DNA of 64,000 bases from contig OZ025844.1 in the NCBI GenBank assembly GCA_964019425.1, positions 310,001-374,000 on the forward strand. Reading direction: 5' to 3'. A program made the translations under genes and the position numbers. The notes under the pieces are model-generated. The model had not been told where the DNA came from and did not search any database. It worked only from the letters and a program-made list of their open reading frames with translations. Numbering within the stretch: the stretch's first letter is position 1; the number at the start of each line of letters is the position of its first letter. Below are positions 1-11,513 of this stretch, piece by piece. The DNA comes from Flectonema sp. DT1601. Taxonomy: Eukaryota > Euglenozoa > Diplonemea > Diplonemida > Diplonemidae.

Positions 1-806
1 TGATTCCGATGCGAGAAAGGGGGAGGTAATCAATATTTCCAAACACAGTGTCCTCTTTTCTTTCCATTTTCGAGTTGCTACTTTTATCAACGTTTCTCTT
101 CTTGTTTTTTTTTTTTTTTGCCGTCTGATTTAAACACATATCCAGGGGTCAAAAAAGCTACACAAGGCCGTGACCGTAGTGTACGTTTCTCCAAACCTGG
201 GGGTGGATCTGTAGGTTTTCCCTTTTTTTTTTTTTTTTTTTAAAAAAAAACAAACTTCAAAAAAAACGGGGAAAAAAAACAAAAAAAAAAAACAATTGTT
301 AACTAAATTAGTACCGAATTTGAACGAACTAGGTGAATAAAGAAAATTGAATGAATCCGCGTGGCAGTTGTCAAAGTCGTAAAATAATAATAAACAATGA
401 TATCTAAGTAGTTGTATTGTTTATTGAAAGACGTTGCTTTGCGTCTCATCCTTATGAACAAAGCCAGAACACCCTGGATAATCTAAAAAAAGCAAGAAAT
501 CAAGTGGGGACGTGATTATTGATCACAGAACGCTGCCATCTCCAGAACCAAGCTAATTCAACGTACAAAGACGGAGCACTAACCCAGCTCAGAAATCAGC
601 AGGCTGTTCTTAAAGAATCAGAAAAAGTTGTAATCACAACACAAACATGACTTGAATTGCTGTTTTCAAGAGAAAATCCTAAGGCGACAAGAAAAGGTTA
701 AAAATGAAATATAGATTTTGTTGTTATTGTTATTATTGCTGTTGTTGTTTTTTTCCACTGAAAAGAACAACCTTACTATTTAAACTTTTTTTTTTTTTTT
801 TTTTTT
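1..806. other. AT-rich spacer, no gene seen
   Basis: No reading frame here looks like a protein. The stretch holds long T and A runs (about 102-120, 222-290 and 785-806) and otherwise unremarkable AT-rich sequence. The T run at its right end directly abuts the foldback element that starts at 807. Confidence 0.6.
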
Positions 807-2030
807 GGGAAAACCTCTAATTCCACGTAAATGTTACTGAAATGTCCGATCTCAACATGAAAGTTTCCGAAACGGACAGCTCCACACAAAATAGTTTCCG
901 AAATGGACAGCTCCACACACGAAAGTTTCCGAAATGGACAGCAAAAAAAAAAAATTTTTTTTTTGTTGGCAAAATGAATTTTTTTTTTTTTTTTCTCCGT
1001 TGCCTGCACCCAAAAAAACTTTTCGCTAGTGAACAACTTTTTTTTTCCTGTATAAAATTGCTATGGTAGGTAATTTCATTTTCGCTGTTCAGTAAACGGA
1101 AAAGTTTTTCTTTCGCTATTTACTGCTTTAAGGTAAAGCAAGTGCTGTAATTACAACTAATACGTGCAGGGCCTGAATCAACCTCTTAGTACTCCTTCAA
1201 CAGGTGACATAATAATATATACTAGTAGCTCGCTAATCAAGTGAAAGTCAGTAGCGGAGTAGTTCGGCTGATTGAATCTTTAGAAAAGTGTTCCGTGGGC
1301 TACTTTCACAGAAACTCCGAAAGGACAGTACTGTGTGGCTCAGTGAGGTGATCTCAGACTTGAGAACACTAAATGGTTTCGCCACTCCACAGCTATTCAT
1401 GTCAAGCCCTAGGCCGCTGATCATGTATACTTGGTTTTTGCGCTCTCATACCTCATCTTGGTTGGTACGACGTGTAGCGGAGACTTGTCTCTGCGTAGGT
1501 GACCCGGCCCTGCACACATACCGAGCTGTATCACTCTTCTAAAGATTCATGATGTTGGATTTCTCTTGTCTCCTATCTGACGCTTGTGATGCACCTCTAG
1601 TATTTTAATACACTCTGAATTCTCATGGTTGTATGAGCTGACAAGTCGGGACAAGTGTCTCTACCCGAAATTCGTCCATCCCTATACCTGGCCCTGCACA
1701 TACCGAGCTATGCCGATCCAGGGGCGCAGTCAGTCCTAGGCCCAGGTCACACAGGTTCGGTGTATTTCACTCATCTCGTCGGATGGCCTTGTCTTACGTA
1801 GGAAAAAAAATTTTTTTTGGGAGAAAAAAAAATCCCCATGACTTTGGGCGACCCCGAAATGCTCTGGCAGTAAGCTATAAAAAAAAAAAAAACAGCTGTC
1901 CATTTCGGAAACTTTCGTGTGTGGAGCTGTCCATTTCGGAAACTATTTTGTGTGGAGCTGTCCATTTCGGAAACTTTCATGTTGAGATCGGACATTTCAG
2001 AAACTTTTTTGTGGAATTATAGTTTTTCCC
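807..2030. mobile_element. Foldback / inverted-repeat DNA element, 1.2 kb
   Basis: The two ends are long inverted repeats. About 807-945 reads nearly the same as the reverse complement of about 1893-2030. The outer tips are GGGAAAACC on the left and the complement of GGGAAAAAC on the right, each followed inward by an ATTCCAC stretch. Each arm contains three tandem, roughly 30-base units built around TTTCCGAAATGGACAGC. Both tips abut T runs, which would hide any target-site duplication. The core of about 950 bp has no convincing gene, and one internal phrase (around GGCCCTGCACA) occurs twice. The same tip sequence recurs in shorter elements at 7994, 11258, 14797 and 28811. It is therefore probably a non-autonomous DNA transposon; no transposase was seen. 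Confidence 0.75.
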
Positions 2031-4470
2031 TTTTTTTTTTGTTAGAAAGAAACAAAGTATCAAAGAATGTCCAACTTCATGTTCACAATTCCCCAACTGA
2101 ATAAAAAAGTACACTCTAGACTTAGTAAAATCACTAACAGAAGCGGGAAAAGGTCGTCGTATACCAAAAAAATTACCAATGAGTTAATTAAAAATAATAG
2201 TTGAGATAAACAAAGGGGAGGGAAAAATCACATAAAGGAAAAAGGAAGAGATGGGAAAGGCAACTAAAAACAAGCAACACAATTGCCGTTGACACATGAA
2301 GATAGCTTTTTTTCAGCATTACCGTAAGGGAATACTACAATTTCGATTGGAAAAAGGACGGGAATTAATTTTAAAAATAAAAAAAACACAAATAATAAAT
2401 GGGAAAATAGAGGAGGTCAGTCCCTTTCTTTTCAATTTTCTTTTTTCTTTTTTTTTTTTTTCTTTTCTTTTTTCATTAATTATTTTCTGCTTGTTGAAAT
2501 TTGGGGATTGAAAATGCTTGAATATACTTATGAAGAAATAAATATCTGTATTGCACCAACGTTACCCAAAGGTAACGTCGCCAGCATAGGTAAACATATT
2601 ATGCAGAAAACGCTACATTAAAATGAATGTTTCTCACTCAGTTACATAAATATTTCTTTTTTTCCGTGTTCTTATTCAGTGCAGTACGTTAGCGAAGTGT
2701 TTAATTACTAAAATAGTCGTGAAGCCCCACCCCCCGAGAAACCAAAACCAAGAGTATAACGTTATACAACAGAGAGTAGGTTTTGAAAAAAAAATGCGGG
2801 TTGCATGTTCGAATTTGTAAATTTTACAACTGTGTTGTATCATAAAAACAGATGGAGTGACTAAAAAGTAGGAAACGGGGTAATAGACGGGAAGGGCAGG
2901 GGCTGATCACCTCGCTGTAGCTGTAAGTTACACTCAGATCTCGAGTATGCAAGACTGCCACGTTGAAGCATACTTCAGCCACTTTTTTTTTTTCAGTGCA
3001 AAGCAGCATAGATGGGTACCAGATTGATAAAAGGAAAAAAAAAAAAAAAAAAAAATTATTGTTTTTTTTTTTCGTTGTTTTGTATTTATGAACCGTGTAA
3101 TCTCAACTACGCACTTCACAAAAATGTACTTTCTTCTTTCTTTTTTTTTTTTTTTTTCTGCCCCCTGGGGCTGGCATGAGTGGGTCTTGCCAAAGCTGTT
3201 GACCGAGTTGTCAATAACCCTGGGGGTACTATCAAAAACTATTTTTTTTTTTTTTTTCATTGAAACTAAAACAGGAAACGAAGAACAGGGGAAAAAAAAA
3301 AGGATCCCATTCCCGTTCTTTATTTCTTCAAGTCCTCCACCAAGGAAACAGAGACTTTGGTCGCAACTAAGGAGCAGGTTTTCTGTTTTTACTTTATTTA
3401 TTCCCTCTCAAAAAACCGAACAGCGCGACGACTACAGCTGAATCCCGTAATCCTACCGCACACGAAACGATTTATTATCGAGAAGGACATCGTACCACTT
3501 AATGGAGAATTTTCTTATATAGTTTTTTTTTCCTTATTTTTAAAATATGAATCGAGAAAAGTAACAACGTATCAGTTATTTAATAAGCAGCTTACACATA
3601 GCCAGCCGATAGCTCGGCCGCCCCAGTTTCGAGGTCGCCAAGCAATTCCGCGTGAAATGTGAAGCTGTTGGAGTCATCCTTATCGCACGTAAGAGGCCCA
3701 CCCAGCTCAAGTCAGCAGCAAATAAATTGTCATCTTAAAAAGTCTGATAGAACTGGTTAGTTGTTCAGAATGATAGATTTCCTTTTTTTTTTTCCTGGCA
3801 GAGATTGAACGAAGAAAAAAAACTCTGCGACTGACAAGCGGGCAAATTCAATTGGTGGCAAGTAAATCAGAAAAGCTTGAAAAATATTGCTAATGGAAAG
3901 AAAATATGATGCGGTGCAGAAAACACCCCCCCCTCCCCCAATTCGCGCCAGGCTATCCTGTGGGCACCTAACACCCAATTCACGAAAATACTATCCAAAA
4001 AAAGCTTGGCGCAAATTGGGAGGGGGACTTTTATGAATAAATGGGGGGGGTTTCTGCAGCCCCTCACATGCTATCCTTTTTTTTTTTTTGAAAAGTAACG
4101 AGGGAAAATGTTATTCCCTCTAATCATTTTCTACTGAGAAAAAAAAAGGATAGTGTTTATTTTGAAAAAAGAGAGAATTAGAGCAGAGTGTGAATGAATG
4201 AAAAAACGGGAGTTTTGGGGAACGAGATAAATAATCAAAATTCGAATGAAAAAAATACCACTTGACCTTACCAGAAGGGTATAGGCAAGTGGTAGCTTCT
4301 TGCTACTTTTGGTTCCTCCCCATCCTGGGAGAAGAAACTATCAGAACAGAAGCCTAAATGTAATTTGGTTTCTTATTTTTGAAAGAAAAAGAATTTTTTT
4401 TTTTTTTTTTTAAAAACATTTATAAAAAAAAAAAAAAAAATTTAAAAAAACCTGTCGAGGTCATGACTAC
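2031..4470. other. Gene-free AT-rich spacer
   Basis: This stretch is rich in homopolymers (for example T/A runs near 2450, 3040, 3140, 3240 and 4400-4440). Short frames occur on both strands but none resembles a protein or has the acceptor-plus-ATG context seen at the real genes. No tRNA or rRNA was recognised. Part of it must be the 3' flank of the CCCH gene that ends at 4471. Confidence 0.55.
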
Positions 4471-5544
4471 TTAAGCGATATTATACCCGGCTTGAGCAAG
4501 TTCTCCCATGAGTGTCGTAATCTCGCTGAGGGGGCATTGCTCCACCTTGCTGACTTCAACAACCGGAAGGACCTTTTTAACTTTGTGTGTTCTTACCGAA
4601 CCAGCTGGCAGTTTGATTCTGCATATGTGGATGTTAGAGCATTGCTCTCCCCACTTGCAAGCCTTCTTTGGGTGTAAGCGACAGATTCTGTTGATCGGAA
4701 TGTTCAGTTTAGTTCCCTGTTCGGTTTCACAGAGGGAGTGCAGACCTTTCGTTGGGCAAATAAACTCCGATTGCAGTTCTGTAGTTTTTGTTCCCTCCGT
4801 TACTTTGAATGAAGTCCACGAGCGATTACCTGATAGAAGTGGTGTCTCCTGCTTATTAAATTCCGGATTTGAAGTACACTCATGACAGATAGAACTGTTA
4901 CAGCAAGCCATACGCCACATAGATCTCACATGACGGAGATACGCAGAGTCTACATGAATTAGTTTACAGCTTCGAGTGCATCCGTTCTTTTCAGCTTCTC
5001 TGCAAAGGACTCCAGTTGCTCCGTGTCCAACCTTTCCTCCTTTTACCTTTCTACATAAATCATTTAATCCTTCTGTTTGTTGTATTCTTTCGATAGGAAC
5101 ACTAAAAGTCTCTCTATTCTCTTCACAGAGAATGCTAACGTCAACTGGAATGGTTTTATCGACGGGGTTTAATTGTCTGAGACTTGCGATCTTCTTTCTG
5201 TCTGCATGGATGGAGTGGCACTTACCTTGAGCACGACATTGTCTAGCTTGGTACTTTTTACATAAGAAGGCTCTCTTACTGGCGCCTCCAGGTGCTAACA
5301 GATTTCTAAGTCCTGCAGTGCAGTGGACTTCAGTACAGTCACCTCCGTACTTTAGACTGTAAGGTTGTTTATTAATGGGATCGAATACTTTTACAACTCT
5401 TTCAGCTGTTGAAGATGAATCACTACTACAGACACTAACATTACTCGGAGTCTTGACCAGTGACCTGCTCTCGCAAACGTCAACAATCGGAAATGACATC
5501 CCTGTTGGAGTCGCCGAAATGAAGGCAATCGTGTTAGTGAACAT
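4471..5544 (-). CDS. Triple CCCH zinc-finger protein (probable RNA-binding regulator)
   Basis: A 357-residue, single-exon protein with three CCCH modules. The first is C95-x7-C103-x5-C109-x3-H113. The second is degenerate, C181-x7-C189-x3-C193-x3-H197. The third is C288-x7-C296-x5-C302-x3-H306. Each sits after a similar hydrophobic lead-in (such as IPINRI before the third). Proteins with repeated modules of this kind are common in kinetoplastids, where CCCH proteins bind mRNA and set stability or translation; that role is inferred here. The start chosen is the ATG at 5544. The frame runs 11 codons further upstream but contains no ATG there. A T-rich tract ending in AG lies upstream (TTATTTTTTTGATAAG), as expected for a trans-splice site. 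The target RNA is unknown. Confidence 0.8.
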   Translation of the reverse strand: MFTNTIAFISATPTGMSFPIVDVCESRSLVKTPSNVSVCSSDSSSTAERVVKVFDPINKQPYSLKYGGDCTEVHCTAGLRNLLAPGGASKRAFLCKKYQARQCRAQGKCHSIHADRKKIASLRQLNPVDKTIPVDVSILCEENRETFSVPIERIQQTEGLNDLCRKVKGGKVGHGATGVLCREAEKNGCTRSCKLIHVDSAYLRHVRSMWRMACCNSSICHECTSNPEFNKQETPLLSGNRSWTSFKVTEGTKTTELQSEFICPTKGLHSLCETEQGTKLNIPINRICRLHPKKACKWGEQCSNIHICRIKLPAGSVRTHKVKKVLPVVEVSKVEQCPLSEITTLMGELAQAGYNIA

Positions 5545-6064
5545 CTTTCTTTTGTTTTTTTTTTGTGTTGTTAACAAACAATCTTATCAAAAAAATAATA
5601 ATAATAATAATAATAATATAATGATTAACACACACATAACAACATCATGTTGCAAAGTATTACAAAATAACTTTCTCAGCCCTAAAAGAGAATCAAAAGT
5701 TATGAGAGGGAGAGGAAGAGAGAAAGGGTACGATCTCACATTTCCTTTTTGTAATTTCAAGATGAAGGGTAGGGACGGATAGATAAATTAATATAAATAA
5801 ACAGTAATGAATGAGAACAGTTTGGCTAACTCTATTAATGTTAGTTTCACCATAATTACTTGTCAATTTCTTAGTAAAAAAAAATGTTAGTTTGTTCACA
5901 GGGGAGAAGAACAAGAAGGAAAAAAACAAACAAAAAAAAAAAAAAAAAAAAAAAAAACCATTCAGATAAAGCCTTATATTTTGTTAGTTTTACTGGCGCA
6001 CGGGGAAATAGATAATAAAGAAACGGCTCTTAATCTGAACAGTTTCTTCTCCGACTTCGTCGGT

Positions 6065-6095
<31 letters not shown>

Positions 6096-6859
6096 CGGGC
6101 GGGGAAAATTAATAGAATAGAGAGAAGGTAGAGAGGATTTCCGAGCTGCTTTTATCTGTTAGCAACAAACAAAAAAGGCAGCCGTCAACGACACGTTTCA
6201 ATTCCACTGACATATACAAAAGATAATATTTTAATGAACTGAAGGTTAGACTAGCAGTTCCTACCAGTTTGGTTGAAAGTGATAATATTGGAGTAGACAG
6301 AGGGAAATTAAAAAAATTAATACTTCAGTATTAATTCACAATAAGCACATCACATCATCACTTTTGATAAACAACAGAAGAAGACCTATCAAAACAACAA
6401 ACAGCACGATGCAAAACAAAAAGCCAAACAAACGACACAGCTCATCGACACGTAGTACTTAACAACCAAATAGAAATTTTCTACTCGAGAATGCAAAAAA
6501 AAAACCTGTATTTCTTACAATGACTATTAAGGTTTAAAGCAACCCAGTAAGAAATAAAATTACAAAAAAAAAAAAAAAAAAAATGCAACATGAAAAAGAT
6601 TGTTAGCAAATTAAAAAAAGACATGCTAGCAAACGACAAAGATACATGTTTTTGTGAAGGTAATCGACTTGCGATCAACGTTTTCATTAATACGTTTTTG
6701 TAAGAAGGTTGAAGACCAGCAAAGGAAGCAATCAACTGCGAACATGACCAAAAGATTAGACCTTAAGACATAATAAAATGCGGCCTCACTGGCATATCCG
6801 TACTATGAAGCTGATTGGCAGCTAAATTAAGTCAGTTCACCAGTCTTAACTAAAAGTTC
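5545..6859. other. Spacer with A runs and a short inverted-repeat element
   Basis: No gene seen. It contains (AAT)n near 5590, A runs near 5935-5957 and 6067-6096, and the short element at 5957-6044 listed separately. It separates the CCCH gene from the NTF2-like gene. Confidence 0.55.
5957..6044. mobile_element. Short inverted-repeat element, family 2, copy 1
   Basis: The left tip ACCATTCAGATAAAGCC and the right tip (complement of ACTGTTCAGATTAAGAGCC) form imperfect terminal inverted repeats of about 18 bases around an 88-bp element. A related copy lies at 47105-47213 with the same tips. Both follow a long A run. MITE-like by structure. Just outside the right tip is a small hairpin, CCGAC-TTC-GTCGG. 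Confidence 0.5.
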
Positions 6860-7783
6860 TTACTCTGAATATTCTTTCAGAGATGGGATGCTCTTCGTTA
6901 AATCTCTGTAGAAACTTTCATCTTCCGTGTAAAGAGTAAGCTTCTTAATGTTGATATCACTCGGGCTTCTGAACTCAACAATACCAACACCAATTGAGAT
7001 ATCATTGTGTTTCATCGTAAACGACACATGTCGACCAGAAGCTCGAATGTCTGCAGCAGTTATATTAAGAAACCCTATTGGAGAGGCTGCAATTTCAATT
7101 GCTGATAAATCCTTGCCCTGAACAGGAAATAACACTCTCGCGGTATCCGTGAAGCTGTTTGCGAAGTTTTCGTTGGTAGTTGTGATTGACTGAACTCGTT
7201 GGATTCCTCCGTACCTACTGTTGGCAATTAATATTTTATAAAAATAGAATACAACCCATGAAGATCCCCAAGTAGTATAAAGCTGTGTGACAGCTGATAG
7301 AGACCCTACAGAGTATCCCAACATATCGCGAACTGACGTAGAAACTGGAGCCACATCAAGAGCGTCCCAGAAAGCTTCCAAATGCTTCACTTTCAATTCT
7401 GTCGTAAAAGTATAGCGAACATGAACAGGAACTCGGATGACCACTCCATTTGATAAAGTAGTGAAGATTATTAATGTTCTCACAACAACATAGTTCTCCT
7501 CATCGACGATGTCTGAAGCGATAGGTGACAGCTGAATATGTTTCTGGTCGATAAATCCATCCCAGAATGACTGTCTCTCACTGTCATCAACTGATTTAGT
7601 ACCACCTATTGGATCTTCAATGACGCCGTTAGAGTCGAATAGCAGTAACCATTTTCCTTTATCTAAGGCACCAACATGTTTTGGTGAAGCTAATGCCGCC
7701 TCCAGTAGTTGTTCTCGTAGAGTACAACTACCAAAGACTGTTCCCGTAATTAAAAGTGAAAACAATCTGAATAAATAAATCAT
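6860..7783 (-). CDS. Secreted NTF2-like (SnoaL-type) domain protein
   Basis: A 307-residue protein starting at the ATG at 7783 (MIYLFRLFSLLITGTVFGSC), a clear signal peptide. It is preceded by TTAATTTATCTAAACAG, a likely splice acceptor. Residues of about 25-150 match the NTF2/SnoaL fold: helices with ALASPKHVGALDKGKW, then LLLFDSNGVIEDPIGG, and later the beta-strand run VVVRTLIIFTTLSNGVVIRV. Family members range from enzymes to plain ligand-binding domains, so no reaction can be assigned. The C-terminal half, around residue 190, has a hydrophobic stretch (SSWVVFYFYKILIA) and then a region that may be a second, diverged domain. Pieces of its 5' end were copied into the neighbouring tandem array (see 10468-10575 and 13857-13964). 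Confidence 0.65.
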   Translation of the reverse strand: MIYLFRLFSLLITGTVFGSCTLREQLLEAALASPKHVGALDKGKWLLLFDSNGVIEDPIGGTKSVDDSERQSFWDGFIDQKHIQLSPIASDIVDEENYVVVRTLIIFTTLSNGVVIRVPVHVRYTFTTELKVKHLEAFWDALDVAPVSTSVRDMLGYSVGSLSAVTQLYTTWGSSWVVFYFYKILIANSRYGGIQRVQSITTTNENFANSFTDTARVLFPVQGKDLSAIEIAASPIGFLNITAADIRASGRHVSFTMKHNDISIGVGIVEFRSPSDINIKKLTLYTEDESFYRDLTKSIPSLKEYSE

Positions 7784-7993
7784 TCCACTTTTTTTGGTAA
7801 ACTGTTTAGATAAATTAATATTAACATTTAAAAAACATGACAAGTGAACATAATTCGTATTTTAAAAAAGAGGAAAAGAGGAAGGTGGAGGTAAGAAGAT
7901 TGCAACAGCTGAATCGAAATCCAGTTCAGTTGTTGTTGGCTTAAAAAACATCGAACTTTTTCTTCACGCGAAGAAAAAGAATTAAAAGAAAAT

Positions 7994-8155
7994 GGGGAAA
8001 ACCCTCCATTCCACAAAAAGTTTCCGAAACCGCCAAGTGAACACAAATCTCACGTGGTTTCGTAGTCTTGTTGGATTCCGGTACACAAGGAAACCTATCG
8101 TTGTACGAAGTTAATAGTTTCAGAAACCTTTGTGTTGTGGATTAGTCGTTTTCCC
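7994..8155. mobile_element. Short inverted-repeat element, family 1 (162 bp)
   Basis: The tips are GGGGAAAACCCTCC with ATTCCACAAAAAGTTTC on the left and the complement of GGGAAAACGACTAATCC on the right. The tips are shared with the foldback element at 807-2030. Compared with the copies at 11258 and 14797, this one lacks about 95 internal bases. Confidence 0.65.
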
Positions 8156-9046
8156 AAAATAAAAAAGGCGAAAAGATTTCACCTTTGTACTTCTACTAAG
8201 AAAAACTCTTGTTCCCAAGAGAGAGATTGAGTGTGTACACAAATACTGCGATAACGACATGGAAACGCTATGGCGGCAATCATCTACAAATTAAGGAAAT
8301 AAATAAATAAATTTAAGAAAAACAAATTCTTGTCCACATGAAAAAGTGTGCACAACGAAATTGACATACAAATGAATAACAAGTCGGAGGTAATTTGATA
8401 CTGTCAGTAAATACAAATCAACTTCTAACTGGATGAAACTAAAATAAGGTTCAGCCAACCCAGTTGCCATGTAAAAAGACCAGCAGTTGGTATCAATAAA
8501 AGATTTTAGACAAATATCTACTGGAGGGGGGTTTTTGCCCCCTCCGCATCAATCATAACAAACAATAGCCGGAGCTGTATTCCTTTCAAAGCTGGAGTGG
8601 TGGACAGTTGTTCAGTGCCGAAATAATCAGACAGTGATACTCCAACAATCTCTTTAAAGAAAAAACTTTCCAAGAGAAGCCTTGCTCATTCGTGAAAAAC
8701 AATCAACCGTAGGAACCGTTGAGTTGAAGATACCGAACTTACATTCCCTTAATTGGAAGACGGGTGCAATATCAACAGACAGGTGAGGAGGATAGACAAA
8801 AAGCAGAAGATACCGAACTTACAATGCTTGCCTTGTGATTGTGTTCCTTTAATTGGAAAGACAGGTGGGGTGAAATGTTGACAATGTAAAAACAGTAACA
8901 ACTTTAGGTATTAAAAACATACTTGACTGGAAAAATATTTGTAGTTGTTTATCAAAAACAAGTGGGGAGCAAATTGATACTGCAATATCAACAGACAGGT
9001 GAGGGGAGGATAGACAAAAAAGAGTTTATTCATAAAACAAAATGCT
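8156..9046. other. Spacer downstream of HRP-A
   Basis: No gene seen. The sequence is repeated, with small changes, at about 11514-12429 and partly at 15053-15773. It includes a recurring phrase (ATTGATACTGCAATATC with ACAGACAGGTGAGG) found just downstream of the HRP stop codons, probably 3' UTR. Confidence 0.55.
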
Positions 9047-10388
9047 TTACTCCAGAACTGGTTCAGCAACTTCACCGACGACAACCTCCTCAGTAGGCTT
9101 AACAACTGGGTCGAAGGCGAACCCCTCCTTTTGGATTTCTTCTTCAGAAACAGGGATTGCTTGCATAAGGGAAACTACATTCTCGAGTTCTGTGGCTTTG
9201 ACAGCCATAGATTTCTTGGTTCTTCTCTTCTTGCAACAGGTACAGCACAACACCACACTAAGAGTCATGACAATTACCGCACCAACAAGTGATAAAATAC
9301 AAGCAACCTTCGATCTGCCGTGGTGGTGGTGGTGATGACGGTGGTGTTCACTGAGGTAGTGCTCTTCCTCATCGATAGCATTCATCACATTCATGGATTC
9401 CATCAGAGGCATAAGCTCATTCTGAATCATCTGATCCAGGAGTTTAATGTCCGCAGGGGTCGGCATGGACGCGAAAACCCATTCGATGGCAACAAAAGTC
9501 TCTCCAGCCCGAAGCACATCAGCGCTGCTTGGCTCAATACATCCAGCCCGTATTCTCAACTCTTCAGTTTCTGGACATCCATTCAGGCAGCTCTCAGCAG
9601 GACACGCGAACATAATTCTGATCTCCAGCAAGAAGTCGAACTTCGCAACGACGGTGGCCGTAATCTCGTTCAACTTCTGAATGCTGGCACCGACAGCCTC
9701 AACAGGCTGATTCAACAATAATGGGAAGGAAATCGTCAGAGGGCTGTTTGTGTTGTTAGTAAAGGTGTGAAAGAAGAATTACAGAAACACTTTCTCTTCC
9801 TCGCCTTCCAATTAAATATTTCAGAACCCTATTTGCTTTTCATCTTTTCAGATAAATTAATAAATAATACATAACATACTCCTGATTGTCTTGTCCATCG
9901 AAGTCATCGTTGTCGTCGTGGTCGTTGTGATCGAACCCGTCATGGCGACGATCCTCGCCATCTCTCTTGTGTCTGTTGTGGTAGTCATCATCATCGTGAT
10001 CATCACCATCGCGGTGGTGACGCCAGTTGTGTCCCCAACGGTGGTGTCCACTTCCACTTCCACTTCCAGAGAACCATTCCTTTAAGTGCTCACTGAGGTC
10101 ACTTCCATCAAACCATTTGTCACCACTTGAAGAACCATCGTGATGTTTCCAATGATGACCAACTTGACTGTTGGAAGACTCGTGGTGTTGGTTGTTATCC
10201 CATGCGTCACCTCTGAAATTCTCTCCGTCACCGTGCTCCTTGTGATGTTCTCCCCATCCATCGTGACCGTCACCACCTTCCTTCCATCCTTCATGGTCAC
10301 CGTGGTTTTCGTGATGACGCCCTTGACCCTCGTGACCGTGAGCCTGAACGGCAGCAATAGTTGCCGCAACAGCCAAAGTTGTCTTCAT
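9047..10388 (-). CDS. HRP-A: histidine-rich single-pass membrane protein, two exons
   Basis: Exon 1 is 9880-10388 and exon 2 is 9047-9743, joined by a GTATGT...AAACAG intron with an ACTAAC branch-like site. The product is 401 residues. Residues 1-16 are a signal peptide (MKTTLAVAATIAAVQA). Residues of about 17-169 are a His/Gly/Asp-rich ectodomain that also carries the phrase FDGSDLSEHLKEWFSGSGS. The second exon adds a conserved module with C217, C222, C226 and C238 (CPAESCLNGC then AGC), a second His run (HHRHHHHHH), a membrane span at about 316-337 and a Lys/Arg-led tail ending EVVVGEVAEPVLE. The protein should sit in the plasma or an endomembrane with the His-rich part outside or lumenal. 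Metal or proton binding is inferred from composition only. A likely trans-splice acceptor (CAATTTCCCTCAAAAG) lies 20 bases before the ATG. Confidence 0.8.
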
Positions 10389-10467
10389 GTTTATGGATTT
10401 GTTTGCTTTTGAGGGAAATTGAGGTTTTCACTTTTAAGTAATTCCGCCTTACTTTGAACTCTCTGTT

Positions 10468-10575
10468 GTAGTGAAGATTATTAATGTTCTCACAACAACA
10501 TAGTTCTCCTCATCGAAGATGTCTGAAGTGATTGGTTCTTATTTTTTGGTAAACTGTTCAGAGAAGTAATATTTA
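10468..10575 (-). pseudogene. Relic of the NTF2-like gene (copy 1)
   Basis: About 69 bases at 10468-10536 match 7458-7526 inside the NTF2-like gene with a few changes. They are followed at 10543-10575 by a piece matching 7790-7825, the start region and acceptor of that gene. The intervening coding sequence is absent, so the copy cannot encode the protein. It shows that the ancestral duplication began inside the NTF2-like gene. Confidence 0.75.
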
Positions 10576-10630
10576 TAACACACAAAGAATCAAAATCATA
10601 AAAAGAAAAAAACTGCGTCGAATTTAACGT

Positions 10631-10916
10631 CACCTATCCAAGTCACCTCAAAGTGTCCCCATCCAAGTCACCTCAAAGTGTCCCCATCCAAGTCACCTCA
10701 AAGTGTCCCCATCCAAGTCACCTCAAAGTGTCCCCATCCAAGTCACCTCAAAGTGTCCCCATCCAAGTCACCTCAAAGTGTCCCCATCCAAGTCACCTCA
10801 AAGTGTCCCCATCCAAGTCACCTCAAAGTGTCCCCATCCAAGTCACCTCAAAGTGTCCCCATCCAAGTCACCTCAAAGTGTCCCCATCCAAGTCACCTCA
10901 AAGTGTCCCCATCCAA
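10631..10916. repeat. 25-bp minisatellite, about 11 units
   Basis: A perfect head-to-tail array whose unit begins CACCTCAAAGTG and ends CCATCCAAGT. There are about 11 copies here against about 17 in the sister array at 14020-14456. Because 25 is not a multiple of three, all three plus-strand frames stay open and encode the same 25-residue repeat; these are not genes. Confidence 0.95.
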
Positions 10917-11257
10917 CAGATGTAAAACATCCGTAGGATGCGTGTTAGAAACAGTTAGCACTTTTTTGGCTTTGCTTGTTTCTCCCCGTCCTGCTCTCTT
11001 ACACAGTTCCAAGTGTTTTCGTATTGCAAGAAGAACTGTTACAAAAAAGACGATAAAATGTAAGAGCCAGTGACATGAATTACCAGAGGGGAAACTTGCA
11101 ATGACAAGTGAACATAATTCGTATTTTAAAAAAGAGGAAAAGAGGAAGGTGGAGGTAAGAAGATGGCAACAGCTGAATCGAAACCCAGTTCAGTTGTTGT
11201 TGGCTTAAAAAACATCAAACTTTTTCTTCACGCGAAGAAAAAGAATTAAAAGAAAAT

Positions 11258-11513
11258 GGGGAAAACCCTCCATTCCACAAAAAGTTTCCGAAACCGCCAA
11301 GTGAACACAAATCTCATTGTGGAGAAGCAACTCACACCCTAAGAGGAAGAATTGCTGAGGCGTTTCGTTGTTTAGATCCTCCACAATGAAATACATCTCA
11401 CGTGGTTTCGTAGTCTTGTTGGATTCCGGTGATACAAAACACACAAGGAAACCTATCGTTGTACGAAGTTAATGGTTTCAGAAACCTTTGTGTTGTGGAT
11501 TAGTCGTTTTCCC
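11258..11513. mobile_element. Short inverted-repeat element, family 1 (256 bp)
   Basis: Same tips and flanks as the copy at 7994-8155, with the full-length interior (a GATTCCGGTGATACAAAAC segment). It was carried along by the segmental duplication rather than inserted independently. Confidence 0.65.

Larger units (their letters stand above)
7838..11100. repeat. Segmental tandem duplication, unit 1
   Basis: Unit 1 starts at GACAAGTGAACATAATTCG and runs until the same sequence recurs at about 11101. It contains, left to right, a short inverted-repeat element, HRP-A, an NTF2-gene relic and a 25-bp minisatellite. It is about 3.26 kb long and aligns almost base for base with unit 2. Confidence 0.85.
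10389..11257. other. Spacer upstream of HRP-A: gene relic and minisatellite
   Basis: No intact gene. It holds the NTF2-gene relic (10468-10575), the 25-bp array (10631-10916) and a junction into the next duplication unit. Open frames across the array are a by-product of the repeat. Confidence 0.7.

Noticed and set aside
842-1069. Frames encoding MSDLNMKVSE...SFRNGQLHTRKFPKW on both arms of the foldback element
   Set aside because: The same peptide appears on opposite strands because the arms are inverted repeats; it arises from the 30-bp units and is not a gene.
2800-2825. tRNA-like T-arm phrase GGTTGCATGTTCGAAT
   Set aside because: No matching acceptor stem, D arm or anticodon arm can be drawn around it. 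The similar GGTCAAGTTCGAGTCC at about 16807 also fails.
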